Assembly: GCF_016862995.1 (NCBI RefSeq)
Contig: NZ_BOOA01000041.1
Span: 19,904-83,903 of the forward strand
Source: Acrocarpospora phusangensis
GTDB lineage: Bacteria > Actinomycetota > Actinomycetes > Streptosporangiales > Streptosporangiaceae
Direction of reading: 5' to 3'
Length of the DNA: 64,000 bases
A program made the translations under genes and the position numbers. The notes below the pieces were generated by a model. It was not told the origin of the DNA. It did no database searches and worked only from the letters and a program-made list of their open reading frames with translations. Each line of letters opens with the position of its first letter. The stretch's first letter is position 1. Below are positions 22,653 to 30,686 of this stretch, piece after piece.

Positions 22653-23216
22653 ATGTCCGATTTTGTCAGGCTGCCCCGGTCTGTCCAGGAGGCGATCGAC
22701 GCCGAGCGCGCCGGGACCCGACTGCGTTATCTGTGCTTCTGGGGGCATCGGCCCGCCCGGGACGGCGGCGTCGGCGCGGGCTGCCTGAGCCAGTGGTGGC
22801 CGGCCCGCTTCACCGAGTGCGGCCACCTCTTCCGTACGGCCGAGCACTACATGATGTCCCACAAGGCCTGGCTCTTCGGTGACGAGGCCACCGCGGCCCA
22901 GGTGCTGGACGCGGCCACGCCGGGGGAGGCCAAGGCGCTCGGGCGTCAGGTCCGCGGTTTCGACGACGAGGTCTGGACCGCCCACCGCTACCCGATCGTC
23001 GTACGGGCGAGCGTCGCCAAGTTCGGGCAGAACCCCGACCTGAAGGAGTACCTGCTGGCCTCCCGCGACCGTGTCCTGGTCGAGGCCAGCCCGCTGGACC
23101 GCGTCTGGGGCATCGGCCTGGCCGCCGACGACCCCGCCGCCGCCTCACCCGCCACCTGGCGGGGACTCAACCTGCTCGGCTTCGCCCTGATGGACGCCCG
23201 CGACGCCCTTCAGTGA
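22653..23216 (+). CDS. NADAR (YbiA-like) family protein
   Basis: At 187 aa it shows the NADAR layout: YLCFWGHRPA, SQWWPARF, FRTAEHYMMSHKAWLFGD, ALGRQVRGFDDEVWTAHRYPIVVRASVAKFGQNPDLKEYLLASRDRVLVEASPLDRVWGIGLAADDP. Family members split N-glycosidic bonds. YbiA acts on damaged riboflavin-pathway intermediates, and others reverse ADP-ribosylation of guanine in DNA in DarT-type systems. No riboflavin gene or DarT-like toxin is adjacent, so the target is open. ATG 22653 is chosen for AGGGT 6 nt upstream. The end overlaps the converging gene by 7 bp. Confidence 0.9.
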   Translation: MSDFVRLPRSVQEAIDAERAGTRLRYLCFWGHRPARDGGVGAGCLSQWWPARFTECGHLFRTAEHYMMSHKAWLFGDEATAAQVLDAATPGEAKALGRQVRGFDDEVWTAHRYPIVVRASVAKFGQNPDLKEYLLASRDRVLVEASPLDRVWGIGLAADDPAAASPATWRGLNLLGFALMDARDALQ

Positions 23217-23680
23217 ACCCCGGCCAGTTGCTCGGCCAGCTCGCGGGAGAGCGGATCCAGCGCGCGCGTGACCTCGGGGTGCCCGGCCAGCGCCGCGGCC
23301 ACCACCCGGTCGTTCTCCAGCAGGTACGCCAGGTGCCGCAGCGCGTGCGCGACCACGTTGTCCAGGTGGATGTGCTCGGGGGCGGGCGTCTCGGGGGCGG
23401 CGCCCGTGGCCAGCCGCAGGGATTCCAGTTCGGTGGCGGGAAGAAGTGGCCACGGGTCCGGGCACACGACGTAGGTCAGGATGATCTGCCCTTGCGGCCG
23501 GTAGCGCCAGCTGGTGGAGTGGACCACCGTGAAGGCGTCGCCGGCGGGCACACCGGCGCTGCGCCGTGCCGCCTGGTCAGGGGATTCACCGCCGAGGCGG
23601 GCGGTCAGGCGGCGGTAGCGCCAGACTCCGGCGGCATCGACACGCACTGGCAGCACCTCGACGCTGACCTGATCGTTCAC
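23210..23680 (-). CDS. Hypothetical protein (156 aa)
   Basis: I do not recognise a named family. The protein is soluble, begins MNDQVSVEVLPVRVDAAGVWRYRRL, contains VVHSTSWRYRPQGQIILTYVVCPDPWP, and ends in helices (NVVAHALRHLAYLLENDRVVAAALAGHPEVTRAL). The GTG start is preceded by GGGGGCGG. It converges with the NADAR gene and diverges from the S51-like gene 37 bp away. Confidence 0.65.
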   Translation of the reverse strand: MNDQVSVEVLPVRVDAAGVWRYRRLTARLGGESPDQAARRSAGVPAGDAFTVVHSTSWRYRPQGQIILTYVVCPDPWPLLPATELESLRLATGAAPETPAPEHIHLDNVVAHALRHLAYLLENDRVVAAALAGHPEVTRALDPLSRELAEQLAGVH

Positions 23681-23717
23681 GTCCGCCCCCGACTAAGTGG
23701 TGGTTATTGCGAACAGT

Positions 23718-24908
23718 ATGCAACAACAATCATGTCGCGTGTTGATGTTGATGGGCTCGGGCGAGACCAGCCCGACCATGGTCGAGACCCATCGCTCCGC
23801 GATCAGGCCCCTGGGCGCGCGCCCCCGGGCCGTCCTGCTCGACACCCCGTACGCGTTCCAGGAGAACGCCGCCGACATCTCCGCCCGCGCTCGCGCGTAC
23901 TTCGCCCGGAGCGTCGGCCTGGACGTCGAGGTCGGGGGCGAGGTCGCCACCGCGGACTGGGTGTTCTCCGGTCCCGGCAGCCCGACGTACGCGCTGGACC
24001 GCTGGCTCGACTCCGGGACCGCCGCCGAACTGCGCACCCGCGTGCGGAACCGCCACGGCGTGACCGTCCTCGCCTCCGCCGCCGCCTGTACGGCAGGCGT
24101 GGCGACCGTGCCCGTCTACGAGATCTACAAGGTCGGCGCCGAGCCGCACTGGCGGGAGGGCCTGGACCTGCTCAGCCCGCTCGGCCTCCAGGTCGTCGTC
24201 ATCCCGCACTACGACAACGCCGAGGGCGGCACCCACGACACCCGCTTCTGCTACCTCGGTGAACGCCGCCTGTCGCGGATGGAACCCGAACTCCCCGACG
24301 GCACCGCCGTGCTCGGCATCGACGAGCACACCGCCGCCGTCATCGACCTCACCACCGACCAGGTCCGCGTCGCCGGCCGGGGCGCCGTCACCATCCGCCG
24401 CCACGGCGCCGACCTGCGCCTCCCCGCCGGCCTCACCCTCCCCCTCACCGAACTCCGCCACCTCACCAGCGGCGAAACCACCCTCCCCCAGGCGCCACCC
24501 GCTCCAGCCGAGCCGCCCACCCCCCAAACCACCCTGGCCGAACTCATCCAAACCCACGAAACCCGCTTCACCACCGCCCTGACCGCCAACGACCCCGCCT
24601 CCGCCTGCCGCGCCGTCCTCGACCTCGAATCCGACCTGGTCGCCTGGTCCGCCGACACCGAGGAGGACGAGGGCGGCGTCGCCCAGGCCCGCCAGACCCT
24701 CCGCCACCTCATCACCCGCCTCGCCGACCACGCCCAGGCCGCCCGCACCCTCACCACCCTCACCGACGCCCTCCTCCACCTCCGCACCGACCTCCGCCGC
24801 TCCGGCGACTACCCCCTCGCCGACGCCCTCCGCACCGCCCTCCACACCGCCGGCATCCACATCGACGACACCCCCACCGGCCCCCGCTGGTCCATCCCCA
24901 GAACCTGA
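23718..24908 (+). CDS. Peptidase S51/cyanophycinase-like protein fused to CysRS-like tail
   Basis: The N-terminal 250 or so residues (LMLMGSGETSPTM, VFSGPGSPTYALDRWLDSG, LASAAACTAGVATVPVYEIYKVG, VVIPHYDNAEGGTHDTRFCYLG) fit the class I glutamine-amidotransferase-like fold of cyanophycinase/S51 peptidases. The Ser/Ala turn ASAAAC lies where the nucleophile elbow is expected. The C-terminal 130 residues are helical and end RRSGDYPLADALRTALHTAGIHIDDTPTGPRW, matching the end of cysteinyl-tRNA synthetases. No synthetase catalytic domain is present. ATG 23718 has no clear ribosome site. The role is unknown. Confidence 0.75.
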   Translation: MQQQSCRVLMLMGSGETSPTMVETHRSAIRPLGARPRAVLLDTPYAFQENAADISARARAYFARSVGLDVEVGGEVATADWVFSGPGSPTYALDRWLDSGTAAELRTRVRNRHGVTVLASAAACTAGVATVPVYEIYKVGAEPHWREGLDLLSPLGLQVVVIPHYDNAEGGTHDTRFCYLGERRLSRMEPELPDGTAVLGIDEHTAAVIDLTTDQVRVAGRGAVTIRRHGADLRLPAGLTLPLTELRHLTSGETTLPQAPPAPAEPPTPQTTLAELIQTHETRFTTALTANDPASACRAVLDLESDLVAWSADTEEDEGGVAQARQTLRHLITRLADHAQAARTLTTLTDALLHLRTDLRRSGDYPLADALRTALHTAGIHIDDTPTGPRWSIPRT

Positions 24909-24909
24909 G

Positions 24910-25695
24910 TCACCAGGTGCCGCCGAGGGGGTTGAGGGTGAAGATGCCGCCGGCGCGGTGGTGGAGGGGGTGGGTGAGGTCGGGGTCGCCTTCTTGGGAT
25001 AGGAGGGTGGGGGCGTGGGTTTCTGAGTCGTCCTGGGGGGTGTAGCCGATGGCCAGGGCCTCGTCGAGGGACCACCAGCGGCGTTTGTTGGCGGAGACGC
25101 CCCAGACGATGTGGAAGCCGGGGGCGACGAGGGCGGCTTCGACGAGGCGGGCGCAGTCGGCGGGGGAGATCCAGGTGGCCAGGGAGCGGGTGTCGGCGGG
25201 GGCTTCCATGCAGGTGCCGAGGCGGATGACGGTGACGTTGAGGCCGTAGCGGTCGTGGTAGAGGCTGCCGAGGGCCTCCATGACGACTTTGCTGACGCCG
25301 TAGAAGGTGTCGGGGCGGGGGTAGGCGTAGTCCGGCAGGTCGGCGCCGTCCGGGGGGCGGGTGTGGTAGCCGGCGGCGTGGTGGCTGCCGGCCAGGACCA
25401 CGTGCCGTACGCCGGCGAGGCGGGCGGTCTCCAGCAGGGTGTGGGTGCCGTCCATGTTGGCGCGCACGATGTCGGCCCACGGGCGTTCCCGGCTCTGGCC
25501 GCCGAGGTGGAGCACCGCGTCCACCCCGCGCATGGCCGCCGCCATCGCGTCCGGATCGTTGAGGTCGGCGACCACCGCGTCGGGTGAGTCGATGGGGACC
25601 CGGTCGGCCAGGCGGAGCTCACGGCCCTCGCGGGCGAGCAGGGGACGCAGCAGGGTCCCCACTTTTCCGGCGGCCCCGGTCATCAGGATGCGCAT
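24910..25695 (-). CDS. NAD-dependent sugar dehydrogenase, uronate dehydrogenase-like
   Basis: This 261-aa short-chain (extended SDR) enzyme has the NAD-binding TGAAGKVG loop at residues 7-14, a strand ending in Asp that prefers NAD (LRLADR), VLHLGGQSRERPW, and the catalytic YGVSK with an upstream Ser (LAGSHHAAG). The pattern fits uronate dehydrogenase, which oxidises galacturonate or glucuronate to the aldarolactone. Neighbouring glucarate dehydratase and KdgD genes support that role. It is divergent from the ABC importer operon across a region with palindromic sites. Its stop lies 1 bp from the stop of the converging gene. Confidence 0.82.
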   Translation of the reverse strand: MRILMTGAAGKVGTLLRPLLAREGRELRLADRVPIDSPDAVVADLNDPDAMAAAMRGVDAVLHLGGQSRERPWADIVRANMDGTHTLLETARLAGVRHVVLAGSHHAAGYHTRPPDGADLPDYAYPRPDTFYGVSKVVMEALGSLYHDRYGLNVTVIRLGTCMEAPADTRSLATWISPADCARLVEAALVAPGFHIVWGVSANKRRWWSLDEALAIGYTPQDDSETHAPTLLSQEGDPDLTHPLHHRAGGIFTLNPLGGTW

Positions 25696-25726
25696 GTACC
25701 CATGTTGTACACGTCCCTGACAAAAA

Positions 25727-25830
25727 TCCACATACATGAATCCATTCCAACCCATTGACGGAAATTTCCAGACTAGTTACGTTCACATGAACTCGCGTCA
25801 CGCTCCCGAAACATGTCCATGTATGTGAAC
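25727..25830. promoter_or_regulatory. Candidate operators between uronate dehydrogenase and importer
   Basis: Three related sites lie in this divergent promoter: TCCACATACATGAA (25727-25740), the palindrome GTTCACATGAAC (25781-25792) and GTCCATGTATGTGAAC (25815-25830). The first and third share CATGTATGTG on opposite strands. A matching perfect-arm copy occurs at 28919-28934, before the IclR-type regulator gene. The repeated motif on three promoters of one locus supports a shared regulator. Confidence 0.6.
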
Positions 25831-25843
25831 ACGAGGTGGTCTG

Positions 25844-27151
25844 ATGTCACGCCATCTGCTCGGAGCCGTGGTCGCCATGGCACTCGCGGCAGCGGTCACC
25901 GGATGCGGCTCCGACGAGCCCGCCGCCGCCGGCCCGCTGGAGATCTGGATCCGGCAGGCCCCGGACTCCGACGCCGCCAAAACCGCTACGAAGCTCGCCG
26001 GCGCGTTCACCACCGCCAGCGGCGTGCAAACCAAGGTCGTCGCCCTGCTGGACGACTTCGAGACCAAGCTGCAGCAGCAGGCGGCGCAGCGGAACCTGCC
26101 GGACATCGTCATCAACGACACCGCCCAGCTCGGCAACATGCGTACCCAGGGCTGGCTGCGCGAGGTCGACAAGGCCGCGCTGAAGGGCGGTGACCAGCTC
26201 GCCGACCGCGCCTGGCAGGCGGCCCAGGGCAGCGACGGCAAGTACTACGCGGCCCCGTTCTCGGCCCAGTCGTTCGCGCTGATCGTCCGGAAGGACTGGC
26301 GCGAGAAGCTCGGCCTGCAACCCCCGCAGAGCTGGGACGACCTGGCCGCGATGGCCAAGGCGTTCACCGAGGACGACCCGGACGGCAACGGCGCGGCCGA
26401 CACCTACGGCTTCGTCGCCCCCGCGGGCACCAAACGCGGCTACGCCTCCTGGTACGCCTCCTCCATGATCTACGCCAACGGCGCCACCTTCCTCACCCCC
26501 AACGGCGCAGGCAAGTTCGCCCCCGCCGTGGCCGACCCCAAGTTCGTCGAGGCGGTCAAGTTCATGCAGGACCAGTTCTGTGTGGCCAAGACGGTCAACC
26601 CGGGCGCGGTCAGCAACGACACCACCGTCACCCACGAGGTGTTCGAGAAGGGCCAGGGCGGCATCTACCTGGTCGGTCCGTACGTGCTGGCCAGGTTCGA
26701 GCAGTCCATCGGGGCGGACAAGCTGGAGGTGCTCAAGGTGCCGAAGGGCCCGTCCGGCGGCCCCGGCACGCTCGGCGAGGGCGAGAACGTCTACCTGATG
26801 GCGGGCTCGGCCGACGAGGCGGGCCAGCAGAAGTTCGCCGAGTTCGCGGTCTCCGCGGAGGGCCAGCGCATCGGCATGAACAAGGACGCGCCCGGCGCGA
26901 TCGTCCGGCTCCCGGTCAACACGACCGTGGACATGGGCGCGGAACGCCAGGCGCCCGGCTGGAAGGTCTTCCAGGAGGCGTACGCGGAGGCCGTCTACAG
27001 TTCGGCGGTGCCCAACTGGGCGCCCATCCGGCAGACCACCGCCGACGCCATCAACGCCGTCTGGGCCGACTGCTCGGCCGACGTCAAGACGGGCATGGAC
27101 GCCCTGGCGACCAAGCTGACGGCGGAACTGCAGGCGCAGAAGGCGTCGTGA
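25844..27151 (+). CDS. ABC sugar-binding lipoprotein
   Basis: The 435-aa protein starts with a lipoprotein signal (hydrophobic stretch followed by VTGC, with Cys about 20 as lipid site). It continues with the family-1 solute-binding fold: GPLEIWIRQAPDSDAAKTATKLAGAF, DIVINDTAQLGNMRTQGWL, and a calcium-like DPDGNGAADTYGF loop. It delivers sugars or oligosaccharides to the permeases encoded next. The ribosome site GAGGTGG precedes ATG 25844. The gene context suggests uronic acids or uronate-containing oligosaccharides. Confidence 0.92.
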   Translation: MSRHLLGAVVAMALAAAVTGCGSDEPAAAGPLEIWIRQAPDSDAAKTATKLAGAFTTASGVQTKVVALLDDFETKLQQQAAQRNLPDIVINDTAQLGNMRTQGWLREVDKAALKGGDQLADRAWQAAQGSDGKYYAAPFSAQSFALIVRKDWREKLGLQPPQSWDDLAAMAKAFTEDDPDGNGAADTYGFVAPAGTKRGYASWYASSMIYANGATFLTPNGAGKFAPAVADPKFVEAVKFMQDQFCVAKTVNPGAVSNDTTVTHEVFEKGQGGIYLVGPYVLARFEQSIGADKLEVLKVPKGPSGGPGTLGEGENVYLMAGSADEAGQQKFAEFAVSAEGQRIGMNKDAPGAIVRLPVNTTVDMGAERQAPGWKVFQEAYAEAVYSSAVPNWAPIRQTTADAINAVWADCSADVKTGMDALATKLTAELQAQKAS

Positions 27152-28020
27152 CGCACTCCCGCAGAGGTACGGCAGTGGCGTGGCTGCTCCTGGCTCCCGC
27201 GCTGCTGCTGTTCCTGTACTTCAAGTTCATCCCGATGGCGCTGGGCCTGTGGAAGAGCTTCTTCAAGGTCCAGCCGTTCCTCGGGGACGAATGGGTGGGC
27301 CTGGACAACTACCGCACGATCATGACCGACGACGCGTTCGCGGCGGCGGTCGGGCACAGTCTGCTCCTCGCGGTGGGGACCACCGGCGGGTCGCTCGTCC
27401 TCGGGCTCGGCCTCGCGCTGCTGATCGAGGGGCCGGCGCGATACCTCTGGTTCGTCCGGGCGGCGGTCTTCCTGCCGGTGGTCACCACGATGGCGGCGGT
27501 CGCCGAGGTCTGGCGGATCATGTACCACCCGGCGGACACCGGCCTGCTCAACACGATCCTGGGCTGGATCGCCATCGACCCCCAGCCGTTCCTGGCCAGC
27601 GAGCACTCCTCCCTCTGGTCGATCATGGGCATGAACATCTGGCGCGGCGCGCCGTACGACATGATGATCTTCCTGGCCGGTCTGGTGGGCATCGACCGCA
27701 CGCTGTACGAGGCCGCGGCCGTCGACGGCGCGAGCACCAGGCGCCGGCTGCTGCACATCACCCTGCCCGCCCTGCGCCCGGTCTTCTGGATCCTGTTCAC
27801 GCTCGCGGCGATCCGCGGGCTGCGGGTGTTCGTCGAGGTGTACGTGCTGACCAACGGCGGCCCGAACGGCTCCTCGGAGGTCATCATGACCCTCGTCTAC
27901 AAGCTGGGATTCCAGCGCAACGAGCTGGGCGTCGCGTCGGCGGGCGGCGTCGTGCTGTTCGCGGCCACGCTCGCCCTCACCCTGGTGGTCCAGCTGATGC
28001 GCCGCAGGCAGGCGAAGTGA
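27148..28020 (+). CDS. ABC sugar permease (MalF type)
   Basis: The 290-aa protein has six predicted membrane helices and the EAA loop YEAAAVDGASTRRRLLHITLPALRPV that docks the ATPase. Its start overlaps the binding-protein stop by 4 bp (GTGA), so the genes are one operon. No ATPase gene is present in the operon. A shared MsiK-type ATPase elsewhere in the genome would be needed, as in other actinomycetes. Confidence 0.92.
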   Translation: MTHSRRGTAVAWLLLAPALLLFLYFKFIPMALGLWKSFFKVQPFLGDEWVGLDNYRTIMTDDAFAAAVGHSLLLAVGTTGGSLVLGLGLALLIEGPARYLWFVRAAVFLPVVTTMAAVAEVWRIMYHPADTGLLNTILGWIAIDPQPFLASEHSSLWSIMGMNIWRGAPYDMMIFLAGLVGIDRTLYEAAAVDGASTRRRLLHITLPALRPVFWILFTLAAIRGLRVFVEVYVLTNGGPNGSSEVIMTLVYKLGFQRNELGVASAGGVVLFAATLALTLVVQLMRRRQAK

Positions 28021-28892
28021 AATCGGACACCGTGAGATTCGACACCGCGCTCGGCCTGGACGCCAAGAAGGGCCCGCTCGCCGCCGTAGCCAGGTTCGTC
28101 CTGTACGCGGCGATGATCCTGGTCTTCACCGGACCGCTCTTCGGCCTCCTGGTCAGCGCCTTCAGCACCACGCTCGACCCGACCGCCTTCACCCTCTGGC
28201 CGGACGAGCTCACCCTGGAGAACTTCGCGCAGGCGGGCGAGAAGAACGTCTACCTCTACCTGCTCAACTCGTTCGTGGTGGTCGGCTTCGGCCTGCTGCT
28301 GCAGATGGTGGTGAGCGTCTTCGCCGCGTACGCGCTGGCCCGCAAGAGGTTCCGGGGCATGACGTTCGTGCTGCTCATCATGCTGGCCACGATGATGCTG
28401 CCGGAGGAGATCATCGCCATCCCGCTCTCGCTGGTGCTGGCGGACCTGCCGCTCATCCACGCCAACCTGATCGACACGTACCTGGGGATGATCCTGCCGG
28501 TCGGCGCGTGGGGGTTCTCGATCCTGGTCATGACCGAGTTCATGAAGGAGGTCCCGGTCGAGCTGGAGGAGGCGGCCAGGATCGACGGGGCGGGGGAGCT
28601 GCGCACGTTCTTCACGATCATCCTGCCGCTCTGCCGGCCCGCGCTGGGCGTGATCGGCGTCTTCGGCTTCACCATGATCTGGGACCAGTACCTGCTGCCG
28701 CTCATCGTGGCCAACGAGCCCGGCCACTGGACGCTGCCCATCGCGCTGCGTTCGCTCCGGTCCGACGAGGAGGTCGGCATCGGGGTGCTGCTGGCGGCCT
28801 CGCTGCTGGCGCTGCTGCCCTCGGTGATCGCCTTCCTGGCCTTCCAGCGCCAGTTCATGCGCGGTCTGACCAGCGGCGCGATCAAAGGATAG
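28017..28892 (+). CDS. ABC sugar permease (MalG type)
   Basis: The 291-aa protein has six hydrophobic helices and the EAA loop VELEEAARIDGAGELRTFFTIILPLCRPALG. The GTG start overlaps the previous stop by 4 bp. It ends with QFMRGLTSGAIKG, a usual ending of MalG-type subunits. With the preceding permease it forms the membrane channel of the importer. Confidence 0.92.
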   Translation: MKSDTVRFDTALGLDAKKGPLAAVARFVLYAAMILVFTGPLFGLLVSAFSTTLDPTAFTLWPDELTLENFAQAGEKNVYLYLLNSFVVVGFGLLLQMVVSVFAAYALARKRFRGMTFVLLIMLATMMLPEEIIAIPLSLVLADLPLIHANLIDTYLGMILPVGAWGFSILVMTEFMKEVPVELEEAARIDGAGELRTFFTIILPLCRPALGVIGVFGFTMIWDQYLLPLIVANEPGHWTLPIALRSLRSDEEVGIGVLLAASLLALLPSVIAFLAFQRQFMRGLTSGAIKG

Positions 28893-28918
28893 GTGTCAAT
28901 GCCTCTACGCCACCATGT

Positions 28919-28934
28919 GTCCATGTATATGGAC
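28919..28934. promoter_or_regulatory. Candidate operator upstream of IclR-type gene
   Basis: GTCCAT-GTAT-ATGGAC has perfect 6-bp arms and lies 53 bp before the regulator start. The same GTCCATGTAT half occurs at 25815-25824 before the importer. It is the best-conserved copy and most likely an autoregulatory site. Confidence 0.65.
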
Positions 28935-28986
28935 GGCATCCGGTATTCTGGCCGTCAAATTGCACAACGACGGAAATGGGACAGCG

Positions 28987-29742
28987 ATGGAGCCCCAGCT
29001 GGTCAAGTCCGCCGAACGTACGGTACGGATTCTCGAAGCCCTCGCCGCCTCCCCGCAGCGACTCACCCTCTCCGAACTCCAGCAGCTCACCGGCTTCCCG
29101 CGGAGCAGCCTGCACGCGCTGATGCGCACCCTCGCCGAGCTCAAATGGATCGAGGCCAGCGGCTCCGCGTACGGCATCGGCCCGCACGCGCTGCTGACCG
29201 GGACCGCCTACCTGGACAAGGACCTCGCCCTCCCGCTGGCCCACGAGACCCTGGAGGACCTGCGCGAGGAGATCGGCCACACCGTGCACTTCGCCCGGCG
29301 GGACGACGCGCACGTGCTCTACCTGGCCACCCGCGAGTCCCGGGAACTCCACCGGCTGATCCCCCGGGTCGGCCGCCGGCTGCCCGCCCACGTCACCGCC
29401 CTCGGCCAGGTCCTGCTCGCCCAGCTGACCGACGACGAGGTGCGCGCCCTGCTGCCCGCCCCGCTGGGCCGGCTCACCGGGCACACCATCACCGACCTGG
29501 GCCGCCTCACCGCCGAACTCGACCAGGTGCGCGCCCGCGGCTACGCGTACGAGCGGGAGCAGGGCACCCCGGGCGTGGCCTGCGTCGCGGTCGCGGTGGA
29601 CTACCGCATCCCGGCGACCGACGCCATCAGCTGCTCGATGCCCGCCGGGCTGCCTCCCGGCGAGGTGGAGGAGATCGCCGCCGCGGTCCTCAAGCACACC
29701 CGCAACCTGGCCACCGCCCTGCGCCGGGAGGGCATCCGCTAG
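28987..29742 (+). CDS. IclR-family transcriptional regulator
   Basis: The protein (251 aa) has an N-terminal winged helix (SAERTVRILEALAASPQRLTLSELQQLTGFPRSSLHALMRTLAELKWIE) and a C-terminal GAF-like effector domain (ALGQVLLAQLTDDEVRALL; YAYEREQGTPGVACVAVAVDY). IclR proteins of this kind often respond to aldarates or their breakdown products. Its position between the importer and kdgD/gudD, with the palindrome just upstream, makes it the likely local regulator. Confidence 0.92.
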   Translation: MEPQLVKSAERTVRILEALAASPQRLTLSELQQLTGFPRSSLHALMRTLAELKWIEASGSAYGIGPHALLTGTAYLDKDLALPLAHETLEDLREEIGHTVHFARRDDAHVLYLATRESRELHRLIPRVGRRLPAHVTALGQVLLAQLTDDEVRALLPAPLGRLTGHTITDLGRLTAELDQVRARGYAYEREQGTPGVACVAVAVDYRIPATDAISCSMPAGLPPGEVEEIAAAVLKHTRNLATALRREGIR

Positions 29743-29766
29743 CGCCACATCGAATTGGGGGAAACC

Positions 29767-30669
29767 ATGCGTCTTGACGGTGTTCTGTTCTTCCCGGTCA
29801 CGCCGTTCGGGGCGGACGGCGGCCTCAACCGCCCGGTGCTCGGCGAGCACGTGGCGGCCGGGGTCGCGGCCGGGGCCGGAGGCGTGTTCGCCGCCTGCGG
29901 GACGGGCGAGTTCAACGCGCTGAGCCTGAGCGAGTACGCGGACGTGGTGACCACCACCGTCCGCGTCGTGGACGGGCGGGTGCCGGTGATCTCGGGGGCG
30001 GGCGGGTCGCTGCCGTTCGCGCGGGCCTGCGCGCTGGCGGCCGCGGAGGCCGGCGCCGACGGGCTGCTCCTCATGCCGCCCTACCTGGTCACCGCGCCCG
30101 CCGCCGGGCTGGTCCACTACGTCCGCCAGATCGCCGAGGTCACCGAGCTGCCGATCATCGTCTACCAGCGCGGCAGCGCCCGGTTCACCCCGGAGGCGGC
30201 CGTCGAGCTGACCACGATCCCGAACGTGGCGGGCTTCAAGGACGGCCTCGGCGACATCGACCTGCTCCAGCGCATCATCCTGCGCGTCCGGCAGTCGGCC
30301 GGCCGCGAGTTCACCTTCTTCAACGGCCTCCCCACCGCGGAGCTCACCGTCCCCGCCTACCGCGGCCTCGGCGTCCCCCTCTACTCCAGCGCCGTGTACG
30401 CCTTCGCCCCCGAGATCGCCCTGGCCTTCTACAAGGCCGTCACCAGCGGCGACGAGAACCTCACCCAGGATCTGCTGACCAACTTCTACCTGCCGCTCGT
30501 GGACCTGCGCGACCGGGTGCCCGGATACGCGGTCTCCCTGGTCAAGGCGGGGGCCCGGCTGCGCGGCCTGGACGTCGGCGGCGTCCGGGCGCCGCTCGTG
30601 GACGCCGCGCCCGAGCACGTCGCGGCACTCGGCAGGCTGCTCGAAGCGGGCCTGGACATCGCCTCATGA
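29767..30669 (+). CDS. kdgD: 5-dehydro-4-deoxyglucarate dehydratase
   Basis: At 300 aa it is a DapA-type barrel. It removes water and CO2 from 5-dehydro-4-deoxyglucarate to give 2-oxoglutarate semialdehyde. Visible features are FPVTPFGADGGLN, GAGGVFAACGTGEFNALS, the catalytic Tyr in PIIVYQR and the Schiff-base Lys in VAGFKDGLGD. GGGGG precedes the start. It is followed by gudD with a few bases overlap or a 17-bp gap, depending on the gudD start. The enzyme for the next step (semialdehyde dehydrogenase) is not in the window. Confidence 0.92.
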   Translation: MRLDGVLFFPVTPFGADGGLNRPVLGEHVAAGVAAGAGGVFAACGTGEFNALSLSEYADVVTTTVRVVDGRVPVISGAGGSLPFARACALAAAEAGADGLLLMPPYLVTAPAAGLVHYVRQIAEVTELPIIVYQRGSARFTPEAAVELTTIPNVAGFKDGLGDIDLLQRIILRVRQSAGREFTFFNGLPTAELTVPAYRGLGVPLYSSAVYAFAPEIALAFYKAVTSGDENLTQDLLTNFYLPLVDLRDRVPGYAVSLVKAGARLRGLDVGGVRAPLVDAAPEHVAALGRLLEAGLDIAS

Positions 30670-30686
30670 CTGACGGGAGCCACGGT

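Noticed and set aside
24908..24912. Terminator between the S51-like gene and the uronate dehydrogenase gene
   Set aside because: The two stop codons are 1 bp apart and no hairpin is present between or directly beyond them.
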